From assembly GCA_002339265.1 (NCBI GenBank), contig DDKG01000169.1, positions 1 through 33,124 of the forward strand: a stretch of 33,124 nucleotides of DNA. The letters are read 5' to 3'. Below, piece after piece: positions 1 through 8,983 of this stretch; positions within the stretch are counted from its first letter, which is position 1; each line of letters opens with the position of its first letter. A program made the translations under genes and the position numbers. The notes below the pieces were generated by a model. It saw only the letters and a program-made list of their open reading frames with translations, was not told the origin of the DNA and made no database searches. The stretch comes from Massilia sp. UBA2604. GTDB lineage: Bacteria; Pseudomonadota; Gammaproteobacteria; Burkholderiales; Burkholderiaceae_D.

Positions 1-948
1 GACCAGGCTGTGGCGGTCGGTGACGACGTTGCGGAAGGCGTCGAAGCGCTCGTCCCCGGCGCGCCAGCGCAGCAGGCCGTCGTCGTGGGTGCCGACCCAG
101 ATCGTGTTGTCGGGATCCTGGTACAGCGTGGTGATCCACGAGTCGCCGACGCCGTCGGCAGGCCCGAAGCGGCGCAGATTCCCGGCATCAAGCCCGCGCA
201 GCTCGCGCCGTTCCAGCCCGCCGTAGCGGCCGATCCAGAGGCGCTGACCGGCGTCGACCAGCAGCGCGTGCACCGGTCGCGCACGCACGTCGAGTTCCGA
301 AGGATGGTGTTCGACCGTCCGGCGGTCCGGCGCCAGGCTGTCCAGGCCCGCCGCGGTGCCGATCCACAGCCGCCCGTCACCATCGAGCGCCAGCGCCTGG
401 ATGCCGTCGTCGCGCAGCGTGCGCTCGTCGTTCGTCACATGGTGCCAGACCGTGAACTTGCCGGTCTCGAAATCGAAGTGCTGCAGGCCGTCGGCGGTGC
501 CAATCCACAGCCCGTCCTTGCCGTCGCCGATCATGGCCTTGATCTGGCGGTTGCCGGTGCCGCGCCGGGTCGGCTCGTGCGGCGCGTACAGGGTGAAGCT
601 GCGGGTGGCCGGATCGTAGCGATTCAGGCCGCCGTCGGTGCCCAGCCACATGCGGCCGTGGCGGTCCAGGTGCAGCACCCGCACCCAGTTGCTGGACAGG
701 CTGCGCGGGTTGCCGACCTCGCTGCGGTAGTGCACGAAGCGGTAGCCGTCGTAGCGCGACAGGCCGGACTGGGTGCCGAACCACATGAAGCCGTCGCGGT
801 CCTGGACGATCGACAGGATCGATTCCTGGGCCAGGCCCTGCTGCACCGACAGGTGCTCGAAGCGCAGGGTCGGCTCGGGCGCCGCCGCGCGCAGCGGGAG
901 CGCCAGCAACAAGGCAACGAGGAACAGGAAGAAGCGCACCATGCTCAT
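1..948 (-). CDS. Two-component regulator propeller (Reg_prop) sensor protein, N-terminal part (runs off the left edge)
   Basis: The visible 316 codons begin with a signal peptide (hydrophobic run FFLFLVALLLALPL followed by RAAAPEP). Six propeller blades follow, each with the signature W-[FILV]-G-T-x-x-GL: WFGTQSGL, WLGTDGGL, WIGTADGL, WIGTAAGL, WIGRYGGL and WVGTHDDGL. This is the periplasmic ligand-sensing beta-propeller found at the N terminus of hybrid histidine kinases and some diguanylate cyclases; the output domain lies outside the window. The ATG at 948 overlaps the TGA of the patatin gene as ATGA, so the two are probably translationally coupled. An in-frame ATG at 942 is an alternative. 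The fold is clear; the output type (kinase or GGDEF) cannot be told here. Confidence 0.85.
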   Translation of the reverse strand, partial: MSMVRFFLFLVALLLALPLRAAAPEPTLRFEHLSVQQGLAQESILSIVQDRDGFMWFGTQSGLSRYDGYRFVHYRSEVGNPRSLSSNWVRVLHLDRHGRMWLGTDGGLNRYDPATRSFTLYAPHEPTRRGTGNRQIKAMIGDGKDGLWIGTADGLQHFDFETGKFTVWHHVTNDERTLRDDGIQALALDGDGRLWIGTAAGLDSLAPDRRTVEHHPSELDVRARPVHALLVDAGQRLWIGRYGGLERRELRGLDAGNLRRFGPADGVGDSWITTLYQDPDNTIWVGTHDDGLLRWRAGDERFDAFRNVVTDRHSLV

Positions 949-2114
949 GCGGCGAAGAAGTCCAGCACGTCGGCGCGCCGCGCCAGGGTGTCGTGCTCGC
1001 CCAGGCGGATCAGTTCACGCGTGTAGCTGGCCTCGAATAGCAGGTAGGACGCCAGCGCCGCGCCGCGCGTCTCCAGCGCGCCGAGGGCGCCCAGCAAGGT
1101 GCGCACCGGCGCCGGCAGGCTGACCGTGTGGCGCGCCGCGATGTCGTCCAGCTGTTCGGACGGCGCGATGGTCAGCAACTCTACCTGGCGCAGCGGCATC
1201 GCCGTGCGCGCCTCCTCGGGGATGCGCGCCAGCGTGTGGTTGATCCGCTGCAGGCGCTCGACGTCGGCCGCCAGGCTGTCGAGGAAGATCGAGGACATCG
1301 CATGGCCGGCCACCTGCGCCAGGCTCGGATAGCTGGCCTGGCCCGGGTCGAGCGCGGCCGGCTCGCTCAGGCGGCCGGCGCCGACCACCAGCACCCGGGT
1401 GGCGCCGAGGTGGATGGCGGGCGCGATCGGCGCCGACTGGCGCATCGAGCCGTCGCCGCAAAACTCGCGGTGGCCGGCCAGGTACAGGGGCACCGCCGGG
1501 AACACGAAGGGGATCGCGCTCGAGGCCAGCAGGTGCTCGACCCCGATCTGGGTCGCCAGCGCCATGCGCTGGTGGCGCACCCAGGGCTCGACCCGGGCCG
1601 CGGTCTGGTAGAAAGTCAGGTGGTGGCCGCTGCTGTACGACGAGGCGGTGACGGCCAGCGCATGCAGGCGGCCGGACTCCAGGTTGGCGTCCAGCCGCGG
1701 CAGGTCGAGCGCGCGGTGCAGCAGGCCGGCCAGCGGAGTGTTGTCAAGCAGGAAGCGCGGCGGCGCGGCGCGCCACTTGCGCAGCAGCCAGCCGAAGGAC
1801 AGCAGCGACAGCCAGCGCGCGCCGGAGCGCAGCACGGCCAGCGAACCGGCGCGGTAGACGGTGTGGGTGACGATGTTTTCCCACACCGCCAGCAGGCCGC
1901 GCACGCCGCTGGCGAAGTTGTCGGCGCGGCAGGCCAGCGCGGTGGCGTTGAGGGCGCCGGCCGAGGTGCCGCAGATGATGTCGAATGGAGAATAGGCGGC
2001 CGGACGCCCGGCGTCCTGCAGGATGCGCGAGATCGCATGCAGGACCCCGGCCTGGTAGGCGGCGCGCGCTCCTCCCCCTGTCAGGATCAATCCGGTTTTC
2101 TGTTTGCTATCCAC
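945..2114 (-). CDS. Patatin-like phospholipase (RssA/YchK-type serine hydrolase)
   Basis: A 389-aa protein with the complete patatin signature. It has an N-terminal oxyanion loop (LILTGGGARAAYQAGVL, residues about 9-25), the nucleophile elbow G-T-S-A-G near residue 50, and a catalytic Asp in a D-G-S motif (CGDGSMRQSAP). Family members hydrolyse acyl esters of phospholipids. No signal peptide is visible, so it is probably cytoplasmic or membrane-associated. The start codon is GTG at 2114 with only a weak ribosome binding site; no better start keeps the oxyanion loop. Its stop overlaps the start of the Reg_prop sensor gene, which suggests a functional link between lipid hydrolysis and that sensor, by context only. 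Confidence 0.88.
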   Translation of the reverse strand: MDSKQKTGLILTGGGARAAYQAGVLHAISRILQDAGRPAAYSPFDIICGTSAGALNATALACRADNFASGVRGLLAVWENIVTHTVYRAGSLAVLRSGARWLSLLSFGWLLRKWRAAPPRFLLDNTPLAGLLHRALDLPRLDANLESGRLHALAVTASSYSSGHHLTFYQTAARVEPWVRHQRMALATQIGVEHLLASSAIPFVFPAVPLYLAGHREFCGDGSMRQSAPIAPAIHLGATRVLVVGAGRLSEPAALDPGQASYPSLAQVAGHAMSSIFLDSLAADVERLQRINHTLARIPEEARTAMPLRQVELLTIAPSEQLDDIAARHTVSLPAPVRTLLGALGALETRGAALASYLLFEASYTRELIRLGEHDTLARRADVLDFFAA

Positions 2115-2167
2115 GGCGACAGGTTAGCAAACTCTGCTTGTCTTGAGGCAAATATGGGGCGGGAAAC

Positions 2168-2192
2168 GCGACAAATTGTCTTGATTTGTCGC
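2168..2192 (-). terminator. Hairpin between gamma-glutamyltransferase and patatin genes
   Basis: An 8-bp perfect stem (GCGACAAA / TTTGTCGC) with a 9-nt loop, extended imperfectly by GGGAA and TTCCC outside. It lies 16 bp past the ggt stop. No clean U-run follows, so it may be a Rho-dependent 3' end or an mRNA-stabilising hairpin. Confidence 0.4.
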
Positions 2193-2207
2193 TTCCCCAC
2201 CCCACTT

Positions 2208-3983
2208 TCAATCACCTTTGGCAATGCCTTCGCGGCGCGGGTCGGCGCCGCCGAACCACATCGGCACGCCGTGCACCCGGATCCGCTCGATGCCGTGCAG
2301 GCCCGAGGTCTGGTCGCTTACCCGGATCGCATGACCGCGCGCGCGCAGCAGGTCTTGCGTGGCTTGCGGGAAGCGCCCGCGTTCCAGTTCGGTCGGGCCG
2401 TTACGGCTGCCGAAATTGGGCAGCGCGATCGCCTGCTGCACGTTCAGGCCCCAGTCCAGGGTCCCGACCAGCACCTTGGCCACGTAGTTGATGATGGCCG
2501 GGCCGCCCGGCGAGCCGACGGTGAGCACCAATTTTCCGCTGTCCTTCTCGAACACGATGGTCGGCGACATGGCGCTGCGCGGCCGCTTGTTGGCCTCGAC
2601 CCGGTTCGCCACCGGGCCGTCAGCATCGCGGGCGCTGAACGAGAAATCGGTCAGCTGGTTGTTGAGCATGAAGCCATCGACCATCTGGCGCGAACCGAAG
2701 GCGTCCTCGATCGTGGTCGTCATCGCCAGGCCGCGGCCCTCGGCATCGACCACCGACAGGTGCGAGGTCGACGGGGTTTCGATCGCATTGTCCGTGCCCC
2801 AGGCGACGTCCATGCCCGGCGGCGTGCCGGCCTTCGCCTCGCCCATCGAACGGGCGCCGACCAGGCTGGCGCGCTGTTTCAGATAACCCTTGTCGATCAG
2901 GCTCGGGATGCCGCGGCCTGGCAAGGGCACGAAGTCGGCGTCGGCCGCATAGCGGTTGCGGTCGGCGTAGGCCAGGCGCCCCACTTCCGAGAACACGTGG
3001 ACGGCTTCGGCGCCGGGCACGCCGTCCCTTGGCGCCAGCGCCTTCATGTCGAAGGTCTCGAACATGCCCAGCATCTGGGCCACGGCGATCCCGCCCGACG
3101 ACGGCGGCGGCATGCCGCACACGGTGTACTGGCGGTAGTCGCTGCACACGGGCGTGCGCACCTTGGGCCGGTAGTCGGCGATGTCCTTCGCCGTCAACAG
3201 GCCGGGATTGGTCGGGTGACTGGCCACCTTGGCCGCAATATCGCGCGCGATGCGGCCGGTATAGAACACGCCGGCGCCGCCTTCGGCGATCTCGCGCAGC
3301 GTCTTGGCCAGCGCCGGGTTTTTCAACAGATGACCGACAGGCCATGGCTCACCGTTCCTGTCATAGAAATAGGCAACCGCCACCGGGTCCTTGCGCAGGT
3401 GGGTCTCGCCGGCCAGCATCTTGTGCATGCGCGGGCTGACCGCGAAGCCCCCCTCCGACAGCCGGATTGCCGGCTCGAACAAGGTCTTCCAGGGCAGCTT
3501 GCCGTGCTGGCGATGCGCCAGTTCGAGCATGCGCAGCACGCCCGGCGCGCCGACCGAGCGGCCGCCGACCACGCCCTCGGTGCGCGACAGCGGCGTGCCG
3601 TCCGGGCGTTCGAACAGGTGCTCGTCGGCCCTGGCGGGCGCGGTCTCGCGGCCGTCGAAGGCCTGGGTATGCTTGCCGTCGTAGTGCACCATGAAGGCGC
3701 CGCCGCCGATGCCCGACGATTGCGGCTCGACCAGGGTCAGCACCAGCTGGGTAGCGATCGCCGCGTCGATCGCGCTGCCGCCGCGGCGCAGGATCTGGTA
3801 GCCGGCATCCACCGCCAGCGGATTGGCCGCGGCCACCATGTATTTCTGGGCCGGCCAGCCGGCCTTTTCCTGGAAGCCGCTGGCCGCTTCCGGCGCGGCC
3901 TGCAGCGAATCCTGCGCGCCGGCAGGCAGATGGACGACGCCGGCGAGCGCCAGGGCGAGTGCGATAGTGCTGAACTGTTTCAA
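2208..3983 (-). CDS. ggt: Gamma-glutamyltransferase (glutathione hydrolase), secreted
   Basis: Cleaves the gamma-glutamyl bond of glutathione and transfers or hydrolyses the glutamyl group in the periplasm. The protein is a 591-aa precursor: signal peptide MKQFSTIALALALAGVVHLPAGA, large-subunit motifs (GGSAIDAAIA, SSGIGGGAFMV), then the autoprocessing and catalytic Thr at about residue 406 in S-T-S-H-L-S-V-V-D, and the small-subunit GSPGGPAIINYV loop. The reading frame is open upstream to 4052. I chose TTG at 3983 because GGGAGA precedes it at proper spacing and the signal peptide starts directly there; the longer version would put charged and Cys residues ahead of the signal sequence. The gene stands apart from both neighbours, with a terminator just upstream. 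Confidence 0.92.
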   Translation of the reverse strand: MKQFSTIALALALAGVVHLPAGAQDSLQAAPEAASGFQEKAGWPAQKYMVAAANPLAVDAGYQILRRGGSAIDAAIATQLVLTLVEPQSSGIGGGAFMVHYDGKHTQAFDGRETAPARADEHLFERPDGTPLSRTEGVVGGRSVGAPGVLRMLELAHRQHGKLPWKTLFEPAIRLSEGGFAVSPRMHKMLAGETHLRKDPVAVAYFYDRNGEPWPVGHLLKNPALAKTLREIAEGGAGVFYTGRIARDIAAKVASHPTNPGLLTAKDIADYRPKVRTPVCSDYRQYTVCGMPPPSSGGIAVAQMLGMFETFDMKALAPRDGVPGAEAVHVFSEVGRLAYADRNRYAADADFVPLPGRGIPSLIDKGYLKQRASLVGARSMGEAKAGTPPGMDVAWGTDNAIETPSTSHLSVVDAEGRGLAMTTTIEDAFGSRQMVDGFMLNNQLTDFSFSARDADGPVANRVEANKRPRSAMSPTIVFEKDSGKLVLTVGSPGGPAIINYVAKVLVGTLDWGLNVQQAIALPNFGSRNGPTELERGRFPQATQDLLRARGHAIRVSDQTSGLHGIERIRVHGVPMWFGGADPRREGIAKGD

Positions 3984-3990
3984 ATGATTC

Positions 3991-4039
3991 TCCCAAAAGC
4001 AAACGGGCGCGCCACCGCACGACAGCGGCAACGCGCCCG
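3991..4039 (-). terminator. Rho-independent terminator of the SDR gene, inside the ggt leader
   Basis: On the minus strand an 8-bp GC stem (CGGGCGCG / CGCGCCCG, at 4032-4039 and 4004-4011) encloses a second 4-bp stem (CCGC/GCGG). It is followed by the T-rich tract TTTGCTTTT. It lies between the SDR stop (4107) and the ggt start (3983), with the T-tract 8 bases from the ggt start codon and ahead of the ggt Shine-Dalgarno, so it could also act as an attenuator of ggt. Confidence 0.65.
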
Positions 4040-4106
4040 AGACCGCAGACATGCTACCTCATGTCGCGCGAGCTTGCTTTCAGGACAATGCCTGAGCTTT
4101 TAGAGA

Positions 4107-4865
4107 TTACTTCGGCTGCATGCGGATCGCGCCGTCGAGGCGGATCGTTTCGCCGTTGAGCATCACGTTCTCGATGATGGCCTTGGCCAGGTGGGCATAC
4201 TCTTTCGGCAGGCCGAGGCGCGGCGGGAACGGCACCATCTTGCCCAGCGAATCGCGCACTTCCTGCGGCATGTTCATCAGCATCGGGGTCTCGAAGATGC
4301 CGGGAGCGATGGTCATTACGCGGATGCCGTTGCGCGCCAGGTCGCGCGCCATCGGCAGGGTCATGCCGGCCACGGCCGCCTTGGATGAGCCATAGGCGGT
4401 TTGCCCCATCTGGCCGTCATAGGCGGCGACCGACGCGGTGTTGATGATGATGCCGCGTTCGCCGTGGTCGGACTCGGGCGTCTGGCTCATCGCCTCGGCC
4501 GCCAGGCGCGCCATATTAAAGGTGCCGACCAGGTTGATATTGACCGCGCGCTGGAACACGTCGAGCGGATGCGGACCGTCCTTGCCGACGGTCTTCACCG
4601 CCGGAGCGACGCCGGCGCAGTTGACCAGGCCGCGCAGCGTGCCCAGCGCCACGGCCGCCGCGACCACCGCCTGGCCGTCCGCTTCCTGGGTGACGTCGCA
4701 CTTGACGAACTGGCCGCCGAGTTCCTGCGCCAGCGCCTTGCCCGCCTCTTCCTGGACGTCGGCGATCACGACTTTCGCACCGCCCTCATGCAGCATGCGC
4801 GCGGTGGCAGCCCCGAGGCCCGAGGCGCCGCCGGTGACGATGAAGACATTGTTCTGGATTTGCAT
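4107..4865 (-). CDS. Short-chain dehydrogenase, 3-hydroxyacyl-CoA dehydrogenase (HSD10-like)
   Basis: A 252-aa classical SDR. The NAD-binding motif TGGASGLG is at residues 11-18, NCAG near residue 82, and the catalytic triad Ser145, Tyr158, Lys162 (A-Y-G-S-S-K). The overall pattern, including the P-G-I-F-E-T-P-M segment after beta-6 and the C terminus GETIRLDGAIRMQPK, matches bacterial 3-hydroxyacyl-CoA/2-methyl-3-hydroxybutyryl-CoA dehydrogenases rather than 3-oxoacyl-ACP reductases. It would oxidise an L-3-hydroxyacyl-CoA with NAD+ in fatty-acid or isoleucine breakdown. It is a single gene with its own promoter/operator upstream and terminator downstream. The exact acyl substrate cannot be read from sequence. 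Confidence 0.85.
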   Translation of the reverse strand: MQIQNNVFIVTGGASGLGAATARMLHEGGAKVVIADVQEEAGKALAQELGGQFVKCDVTQEADGQAVVAAAVALGTLRGLVNCAGVAPAVKTVGKDGPHPLDVFQRAVNINLVGTFNMARLAAEAMSQTPESDHGERGIIINTASVAAYDGQMGQTAYGSSKAAVAGMTLPMARDLARNGIRVMTIAPGIFETPMLMNMPQEVRDSLGKMVPFPPRLGLPKEYAHLAKAIIENVMLNGETIRLDGAIRMQPK

Positions 4866-4899
4866 GGTGTGTCCCTTATAAAAGTTCTTGGTGCCGCAT

Positions 4900-4931
4900 G
4901 TTTAACGTTTACGTTAACGTCAAACATTGTA
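4900..4931 (-). promoter_or_regulatory. 26-bp palindromic operator and -10 box of the SDR gene
   Basis: Positions 4900-4925 form a near-perfect palindrome built on ACGTTAACGT-type repeats (half GTTTAACGTTTAC on the plus strand). A -10-like TACAAT (4931-4926 on the minus strand) sits directly beside it, which puts the predicted start point inside the palindrome. That is a repressor-type layout. From memory the motif resembles operators of LiuR (MerR family) or TetR regulators of acyl-CoA catabolism; this is unverified. No matching regulator is in the window. Confidence 0.6.
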
Positions 4932-4964
4932 GCGAACTTTTATCCGGAACTGCACTGCATCAGG

Positions 4965-5495
4965 TCAGAAGCATTGCATCGTGTTGCCGGTGCGGTTGCA
5001 CAGGCGGCCTTCGCTGTTGACGCTCGCATTGCCGACCTGGCCGGCCGTGGTGGCGCCGCTGGTGTCGGTGCAGGTGGCGCCGACACAACCGGCGACCGGA
5101 CGCGAGGTTGGACCGACGGGGGCCGTGGCCGGCGCAGGCGGTGGTGCAATACGCGTCGTCGGCTGCACCGCCGTCCCATCCTGCTGGGAACGCGGCGCTG
5201 GGCTTATCTGCGGGCCTGGCTGCGGACGCACGTTCTGCGGCTGTGGATGGGTGGCGGGATCGATGTCCTTCAGGCGCGACGGTTCCTGGCGCCCGGTGGC
5301 CTTCTCTTCCTGGGTCATGGGACGCATGTCGATCGTCGGGGCCGGAGTCGACGTCGTAGCCTGCTGACCATCGAGCGTCGGACGGTAGGTCGCACCGGTG
5401 GCAGGCTGGCCCTGGGTCACGCCAGTAGTCTGGGCGCTGGCGCCGATGGCCGTGGCTGCAAGCAGGACGGCAAGGATGGTGTTCGACGTTTTCAT
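4965..5495 (-). CDS. Small secreted protein of unknown function, Thr/Pro-rich with Cys-containing tail
   Basis: A 176-aa protein starting with a clear signal peptide (MKTSNTILAVLLAATAIGASA, cleavage after ASA). The body is low-complexity and rich in Thr, Pro, Ala and Gln. The C-terminal 40 residues contain four Cys (C-V-G-A-T-C, R-L-C-N, M-Q-C-F), which could form two disulfides in the periplasm. I chose ATG at 5495 over the upstream ATG at 5573 because a strong Shine-Dalgarno (GGAGAGAGG) precedes it and the signal peptide begins there. I recognise no domain. It lies downstream of the adk hairpin repeat and appears monocistronic. Confidence 0.75.
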   Translation of the reverse strand: MKTSNTILAVLLAATAIGASAQTTGVTQGQPATGATYRPTLDGQQATTSTPAPTIDMRPMTQEEKATGRQEPSRLKDIDPATHPQPQNVRPQPGPQISPAPRSQQDGTAVQPTTRIAPPPAPATAPVGPTSRPVAGCVGATCTDTSGATTAGQVGNASVNSEGRLCNRTGNTMQCF

Positions 5496-5611
5496 GATGG
5501 ACCTCTCTCCGTATTGACTTGATCGATGACCTATTATCGTCTTGATAACGTGCGCACGGCGCGCGAGAAACAATTTCTCACATAATCATCATAACCCGAG
5601 GCCGTAAACGA

Positions 5612-5694
5612 GTCGTTCCCGCGCAGGCGGGAACCTAAGTTTTCAGCGTTATCGACACGCATATAACTTAGGTTCCCGCCTGCGCGGGAACGAC
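5612..5694. repeat. REP-like nested hairpin, copy A
   Basis: Two perfect 30-bp inverted arms (5612-5641 and 5665-5694) flank a 23-nt loop. Each arm is itself a hairpin, GTTCCCGC-gcag-GCGGGAAC. It lies between the stop of adk and the start of the secreted-protein gene. Two sequence variants with the same architecture occur at 20869-20972 and 25383-25472. The class is typical of dispersed extragenic palindromes in this bacterial group. Confidence 0.85.
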
Positions 5695-5738
5695 GGTGCT
5701 GCTGATTTGATCGGCAGGTGATGCCGATGCGCTGGCGC

Positions 5739-6410
<672 letters not shown>

Positions 6411-6436
6411 CTAGAAAATAATGAAAATTTGTGTGG

Positions 6437-6465
6437 ATTGTATAAATTATGTTTGATGCTGCCAA
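6437..6465 (-). promoter_or_regulatory. Sigma-70 promoter of adk
   Basis: On the minus strand TTGGCA (6465-6460), an exact 17-bp spacer, and TACAAT (6442-6437), 42 bp upstream of the adk start codon. The surrounding DNA is AT-rich compared with the rest of the window. Confidence 0.65.
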
Positions 6466-6490
6466 GACTTCTTTGACACGGAAGTTACCA

Positions 6491-6517
6491 CAAAAGTTGG
6501 CTTTCAAGCCAGTTTTG
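6491..6517. terminator. Hairpin terminator after kdsB
   Basis: The stem TGGCT-TTCA-AGCCA is flanked by CAAAA and TTTTG, so it folds on both strands and is followed by a short T-run in either direction (AACTTTTG on the minus strand). It sits 63 bp past the kdsB stop and separates it from the adk promoter. Confidence 0.5.
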
Positions 6518-6579
6518 GGGCCCAGCGATCAGGATTATTGATCCAGCGCAGATGGCCCCAACGCTTACTCTTGGCTACA

Positions 6580-7332
6580 TCAATACGTGTAATGCAGGCG
6601 TACTCGCTCCAGGTCGTCCAGCGTGTCCACGCCGCCCGGTGGCGCATCCTGTGTGACATGCACCGCGATCGGGTAGCCGTGCCACAGCACGCGCAGCTGT
6701 TCGAGCGCTTCGATGCCTTCGAGCGGCGACACGTCCAGCTTCGGATAGGCTTGCAGGAAGGCGTTGCTGTAGGCGTAGAGGCCGATGTGGCGCAGCGGCG
6801 CGTAGCCAAGCGGCAGCGAGTCCTGGGTGGCGGCGAAGGCGTCGCGGTGCCACGGGATGGTGGCGCGCGAGAAGTACAGCGCGCGGCCGAGCTTGTCGAG
6901 CACCACCTTGACGATATTGGGGTTGAAGACTTCGGCCGCGTCCAGGATCGGATGCGCGGCGGTAGCCATCGGCGTGTGGGCGTCGATGCGGGCGGCGCAG
7001 GCCGCGAGCAGCGCCGGATCGATCAGCGGCTCGTCGCCCTGCAGGTTGACCACGACTTCGTCCGGGCCCAGGCCCAGCACCTGCGCCACTTCGGCGATGC
7101 GGTCGGTGCCGGACGGATGATCGGGGCGGGTGAGCACCGCGCTCACGCCATGCGCGGCGCAGGCGGTGGCGATGTCTTCATGGTCGGTGGCGACGATGAT
7201 GCGCGCCGCGCCCGATTCGCGCGCGCGCTCGGCCACGCGCACCACCATGGGCTTGCCTCCCAGGTCGGCCAGCGGCTTGTTCGGCAGGCGGGTCGACGCC
7301 AGGCGCGCCGGGATGATGACGGTAAAACTCAT
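6580..7332 (-). CDS. kdsB: 3-deoxy-manno-octulosonate cytidylyltransferase (CMP-Kdo synthetase)
   Basis: Activates Kdo with CTP to CMP-Kdo for lipopolysaccharide inner-core synthesis. The 250-aa protein opens with the nucleotidyltransferase motif [19 protein letters not shown] and contains [31 protein letters not shown] and VNLQGDEPL, all hallmarks of KdsB. The start was set at ATG 7332 because it forms an ATGA overlap with the stop of the Trm112 gene; the 11-residue extension to 7365 lies inside that gene and would add nothing homologous. It is the last gene of the exbB-exbD-lpxK-Trm112-kdsB operon. Confidence 0.97.
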   Translation of the reverse strand: MSFTVIIPARLASTRLPNKPLADLGGKPMVVRVAERARESGAARIIVATDHEDIATACAAHGVSAVLTRPDHPSGTDRIAEVAQVLGLGPDEVVVNLQGDEPLIDPALLAACAARIDAHTPMATAAHPILDAAEVFNPNIVKVVLDKLGRALYFSRATIPWHRDAFAATQDSLPLGYAPLRHIGLYAYSNAFLQAYPKLDVSPLEGIEALEQLRVLWHGYPIAVHVTQDAPPGGVDTLDDLERVRLHYTY

Positions 7333-7499
7333 GCTGGCTCGATCTTGCGGGCCTGGTCGGCCCACATGATCGGAATGCCGTCGCGGATCGGATAGGCCAG
7401 GCGGTCGGCGCGGCAGGTCAGTTCCTGCGCCTTTTTGTCGAGTTCAAGCGGTCCCTTGCACAACGGGCAGACCAGGATATCAAGCAAGCGAGCGTCCAC
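7329..7499 (-). CDS. Trm112 family protein (YcaR/UPF0434 type)
   Basis: A 56-aa protein, [14 protein letters not shown] followed by KGPLELD, ending [11 protein letters not shown]. It has the C-P-L-C knuckle (residues 11-14), a further Cys at 29 in the [10 protein letters not shown] segment, and the family-diagnostic R-D-G-I-P-I-M. It starts with GTG at 7499, inside the end of lpxK (20-nt overlap), and stops in an ATGA overlap with kdsB. Such tight packing between lpxK and kdsB is the standard place for this family in proteobacteria. Its molecular role in bacteria is poorly defined; eukaryotic Trm112 is a methyltransferase activator. Confidence 0.93.
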   Translation of the reverse strand: MDARLLDILVCPLCKGPLELDKKAQELTCRADRLAYPIRDGIPIMWADQARKIEPA

Positions 7500-8505
7500 G
7501 ACATTTCTCCACGATTTGTTCGGCCAGGCGCAAGTCGAGCTGCGCCGTGACCGGCACGACCCACAGGCGTGGATCGTCTTTTAGATGATCAATTTGCCGA
7601 CATTTTACTGCATCCTTCTCGGTGATCAGGATGACATCGGCATCGACCCCGTCAAATGGAGCATCCAGGAAGTCGTGGTGGTCGGGCAGAGGCAGCTCGC
7701 CGACCGTCAATCCGGCCGCGCGCAGCATGGTGAAGAAGCGGCCCGGATTGCCGATGCCGGCGGCAGCCACGATGCGTTTGCCCGCTAATTGCGCCAGCGG
7801 CGTCGGCTGGCCGCCCTGCAGCGGCTCGGCGTAATCTCCGGCCAGGCGCATGCGCCATGGCTGGCCGCCGACCGCCTGCGCGAGGCCGGGCGTGATTTCG
7901 GGCGCGTTCACCACCGTGAAATCGCGCCGGCGCGACGGCGGCTCGCGCAAGGGGCCGGCCGGCAGCAGCCAGCCGTTGCCGACGCCGCGACCGTCGAACA
8001 GGATGATCTCGACATCGCGCGCCAGCGCGTAGTGCTGCAGGCCGTCGTCGGCGATCAGCACATCGACGTCGGGATGGGCCTGCAGCAATGCCCTGCCCGC
8101 CTCCACGCGGCGGCGGCCGACCACCACCGGGCACCTGGCGCGGGCCGCGATCAGCAGCGGTTCGTCGCCCACTTCACGCGGGTCGGACAGCGGGGTGACC
8201 TCGATTGCCGCGCCTTCCTCGCCGCCATGGCCGCGCGAGATCACGCCGGGGCGCAGGCCGGCCGCGCGCAGGCTCTCGGCCAGCCAGATCGTCAGCGGCG
8301 TCTTGCCGGTGCCGCCAATGAAGATATTGCCGACCACGATCACCGGCACCGGCAGGCGTTCGGCGCGTTTCAGGCCGGTGCGAAACAGCAGCCGGCGCAG
8401 ACCGGCCAGCAGGCGGAACAGCAGCGCCAGCGGCAGCAACGCCCAAGCCAGCGGCCCGCGCCGGAGCCAGGCACGGGTCAAAGTCGATTCGAGTCGGGAA
8501 GTCAT
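7480..8505 (-). CDS. lpxK: Tetraacyldisaccharide 4'-kinase
   Basis: Phosphorylates the 4' position of the lipid A disaccharide at the inner membrane. The 341-aa protein has an N-terminal hydrophobic anchor ([18 protein letters not shown], residues 19-36) and the atypical P-loop [11 protein letters not shown] (residues 59-69). S-R-G-H-G-G, D-D-G-L-Q-H and E-K-D-A-V-K motifs follow, characteristic of LpxK. ATG 8505 gives the expected N terminus. The gene is 37 bp from exbD upstream and overlaps the Trm112 gene downstream, so it is part of one operon. Confidence 0.97.
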   Translation of the reverse strand: MTSRLESTLTRAWLRRGPLAWALLPLALLFRLLAGLRRLLFRTGLKRAERLPVPVIVVGNIFIGGTGKTPLTIWLAESLRAAGLRPGVISRGHGGEEGAAIEVTPLSDPREVGDEPLLIAARARCPVVVGRRRVEAGRALLQAHPDVDVLIADDGLQHYALARDVEIILFDGRGVGNGWLLPAGPLREPPSRRRDFTVVNAPEITPGLAQAVGGQPWRMRLAGDYAEPLQGGQPTPLAQLAGKRIVAAAGIGNPGRFFTMLRAAGLTVGELPLPDHHDFLDAPFDGVDADVILITEKDAVKCRQIDHLKDDPRLWVVPVTAQLDLRLAEQIVEKCRGRSLA

Positions 8506-8542
8506 ACGAGAAAGAAGGCGCGCGGGGTGCGCGCCCAGGGGA

Positions 8543-8983
8543 TTATTTGGCGGCGCCGGTCTGGGCCGCGAAGGTCAGCTTGTCGTAGCCGGCCACGCGC
8601 GCCGCTTCCAGCACATTGATCACCATCTGGTGCATCGCGAACTGGTCGGCGTTGACGATGATCACCGGGCTGGCCACGACTTGCCCGTCAGGCGTGCGCG
8701 CGGCGTTCTTCATGTCCTGGGCCAGGCCGGCCACGCTGTGGAAGGCTACCTGCGTGTTATTGACCGTATAGTTGCCCTTGGCATCGACCGTCACGTTGAT
8801 CTCGAACGGCTTCTCCGCCTGCTTCTCGGCCTCGGCGGTCGGCAAGGTGATCTGCAGCTCGGTGAACTTGCTGTAGGTGGTCGTGACCATCACAAAGATC
8901 AGGATCACCAGCAGCACGTCGATGAACGGGATCAGGTTGATCTCCGGTTCCTCGCGCTTGCGGCCGCGGCGAAAGTCCATCAT
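8543..8983 (-). CDS. exbD: ExbD/TolR family biopolymer transport protein
   Basis: A 146-aa stator subunit of a proton-driven ExbB-ExbD complex. It has a short cytoplasmic basic N terminus, one transmembrane helix (FIDVLLVILIFVMVTTTY, residues 20-37) carrying the essential proton-path Asp22, and a periplasmic domain of about 100 residues. ATG 8983 overlaps the exbB stop (ATGA); the second Met (8980) is also possible. Its position ahead of lpxK is conserved in many betaproteobacteria. The assignment to ExbD rather than TolR rests on the absence of tolA, tolB and pal nearby. Confidence 0.93.
   Translation of the reverse strand: MMDFRRGRKREEPEINLIPFIDVLLVILIFVMVTTTYSKFTELQITLPTAEAEKQAEKPFEINVTVDAKGNYTVNNTQVAFHSVAGLAQDMKNAARTPDGQVVASPVIIVNADQFAMHQMVINVLEAARVAGYDKLTFAAQTGAAK

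Noticed and set aside
1128..4103. A 991-codon open frame on the plus strand
   Set aside because: It runs antisense through patatin and ggt, has the Arg/Ala/His-rich composition of a high-GC shadow frame, and contains no domain.
5612..5694. Hairpin repeat as a tRNA or an insertion sequence
   Set aside because: There is no cloverleaf or anticodon arm, no transposase and no target-site duplication; the structure is a simple nested palindrome.
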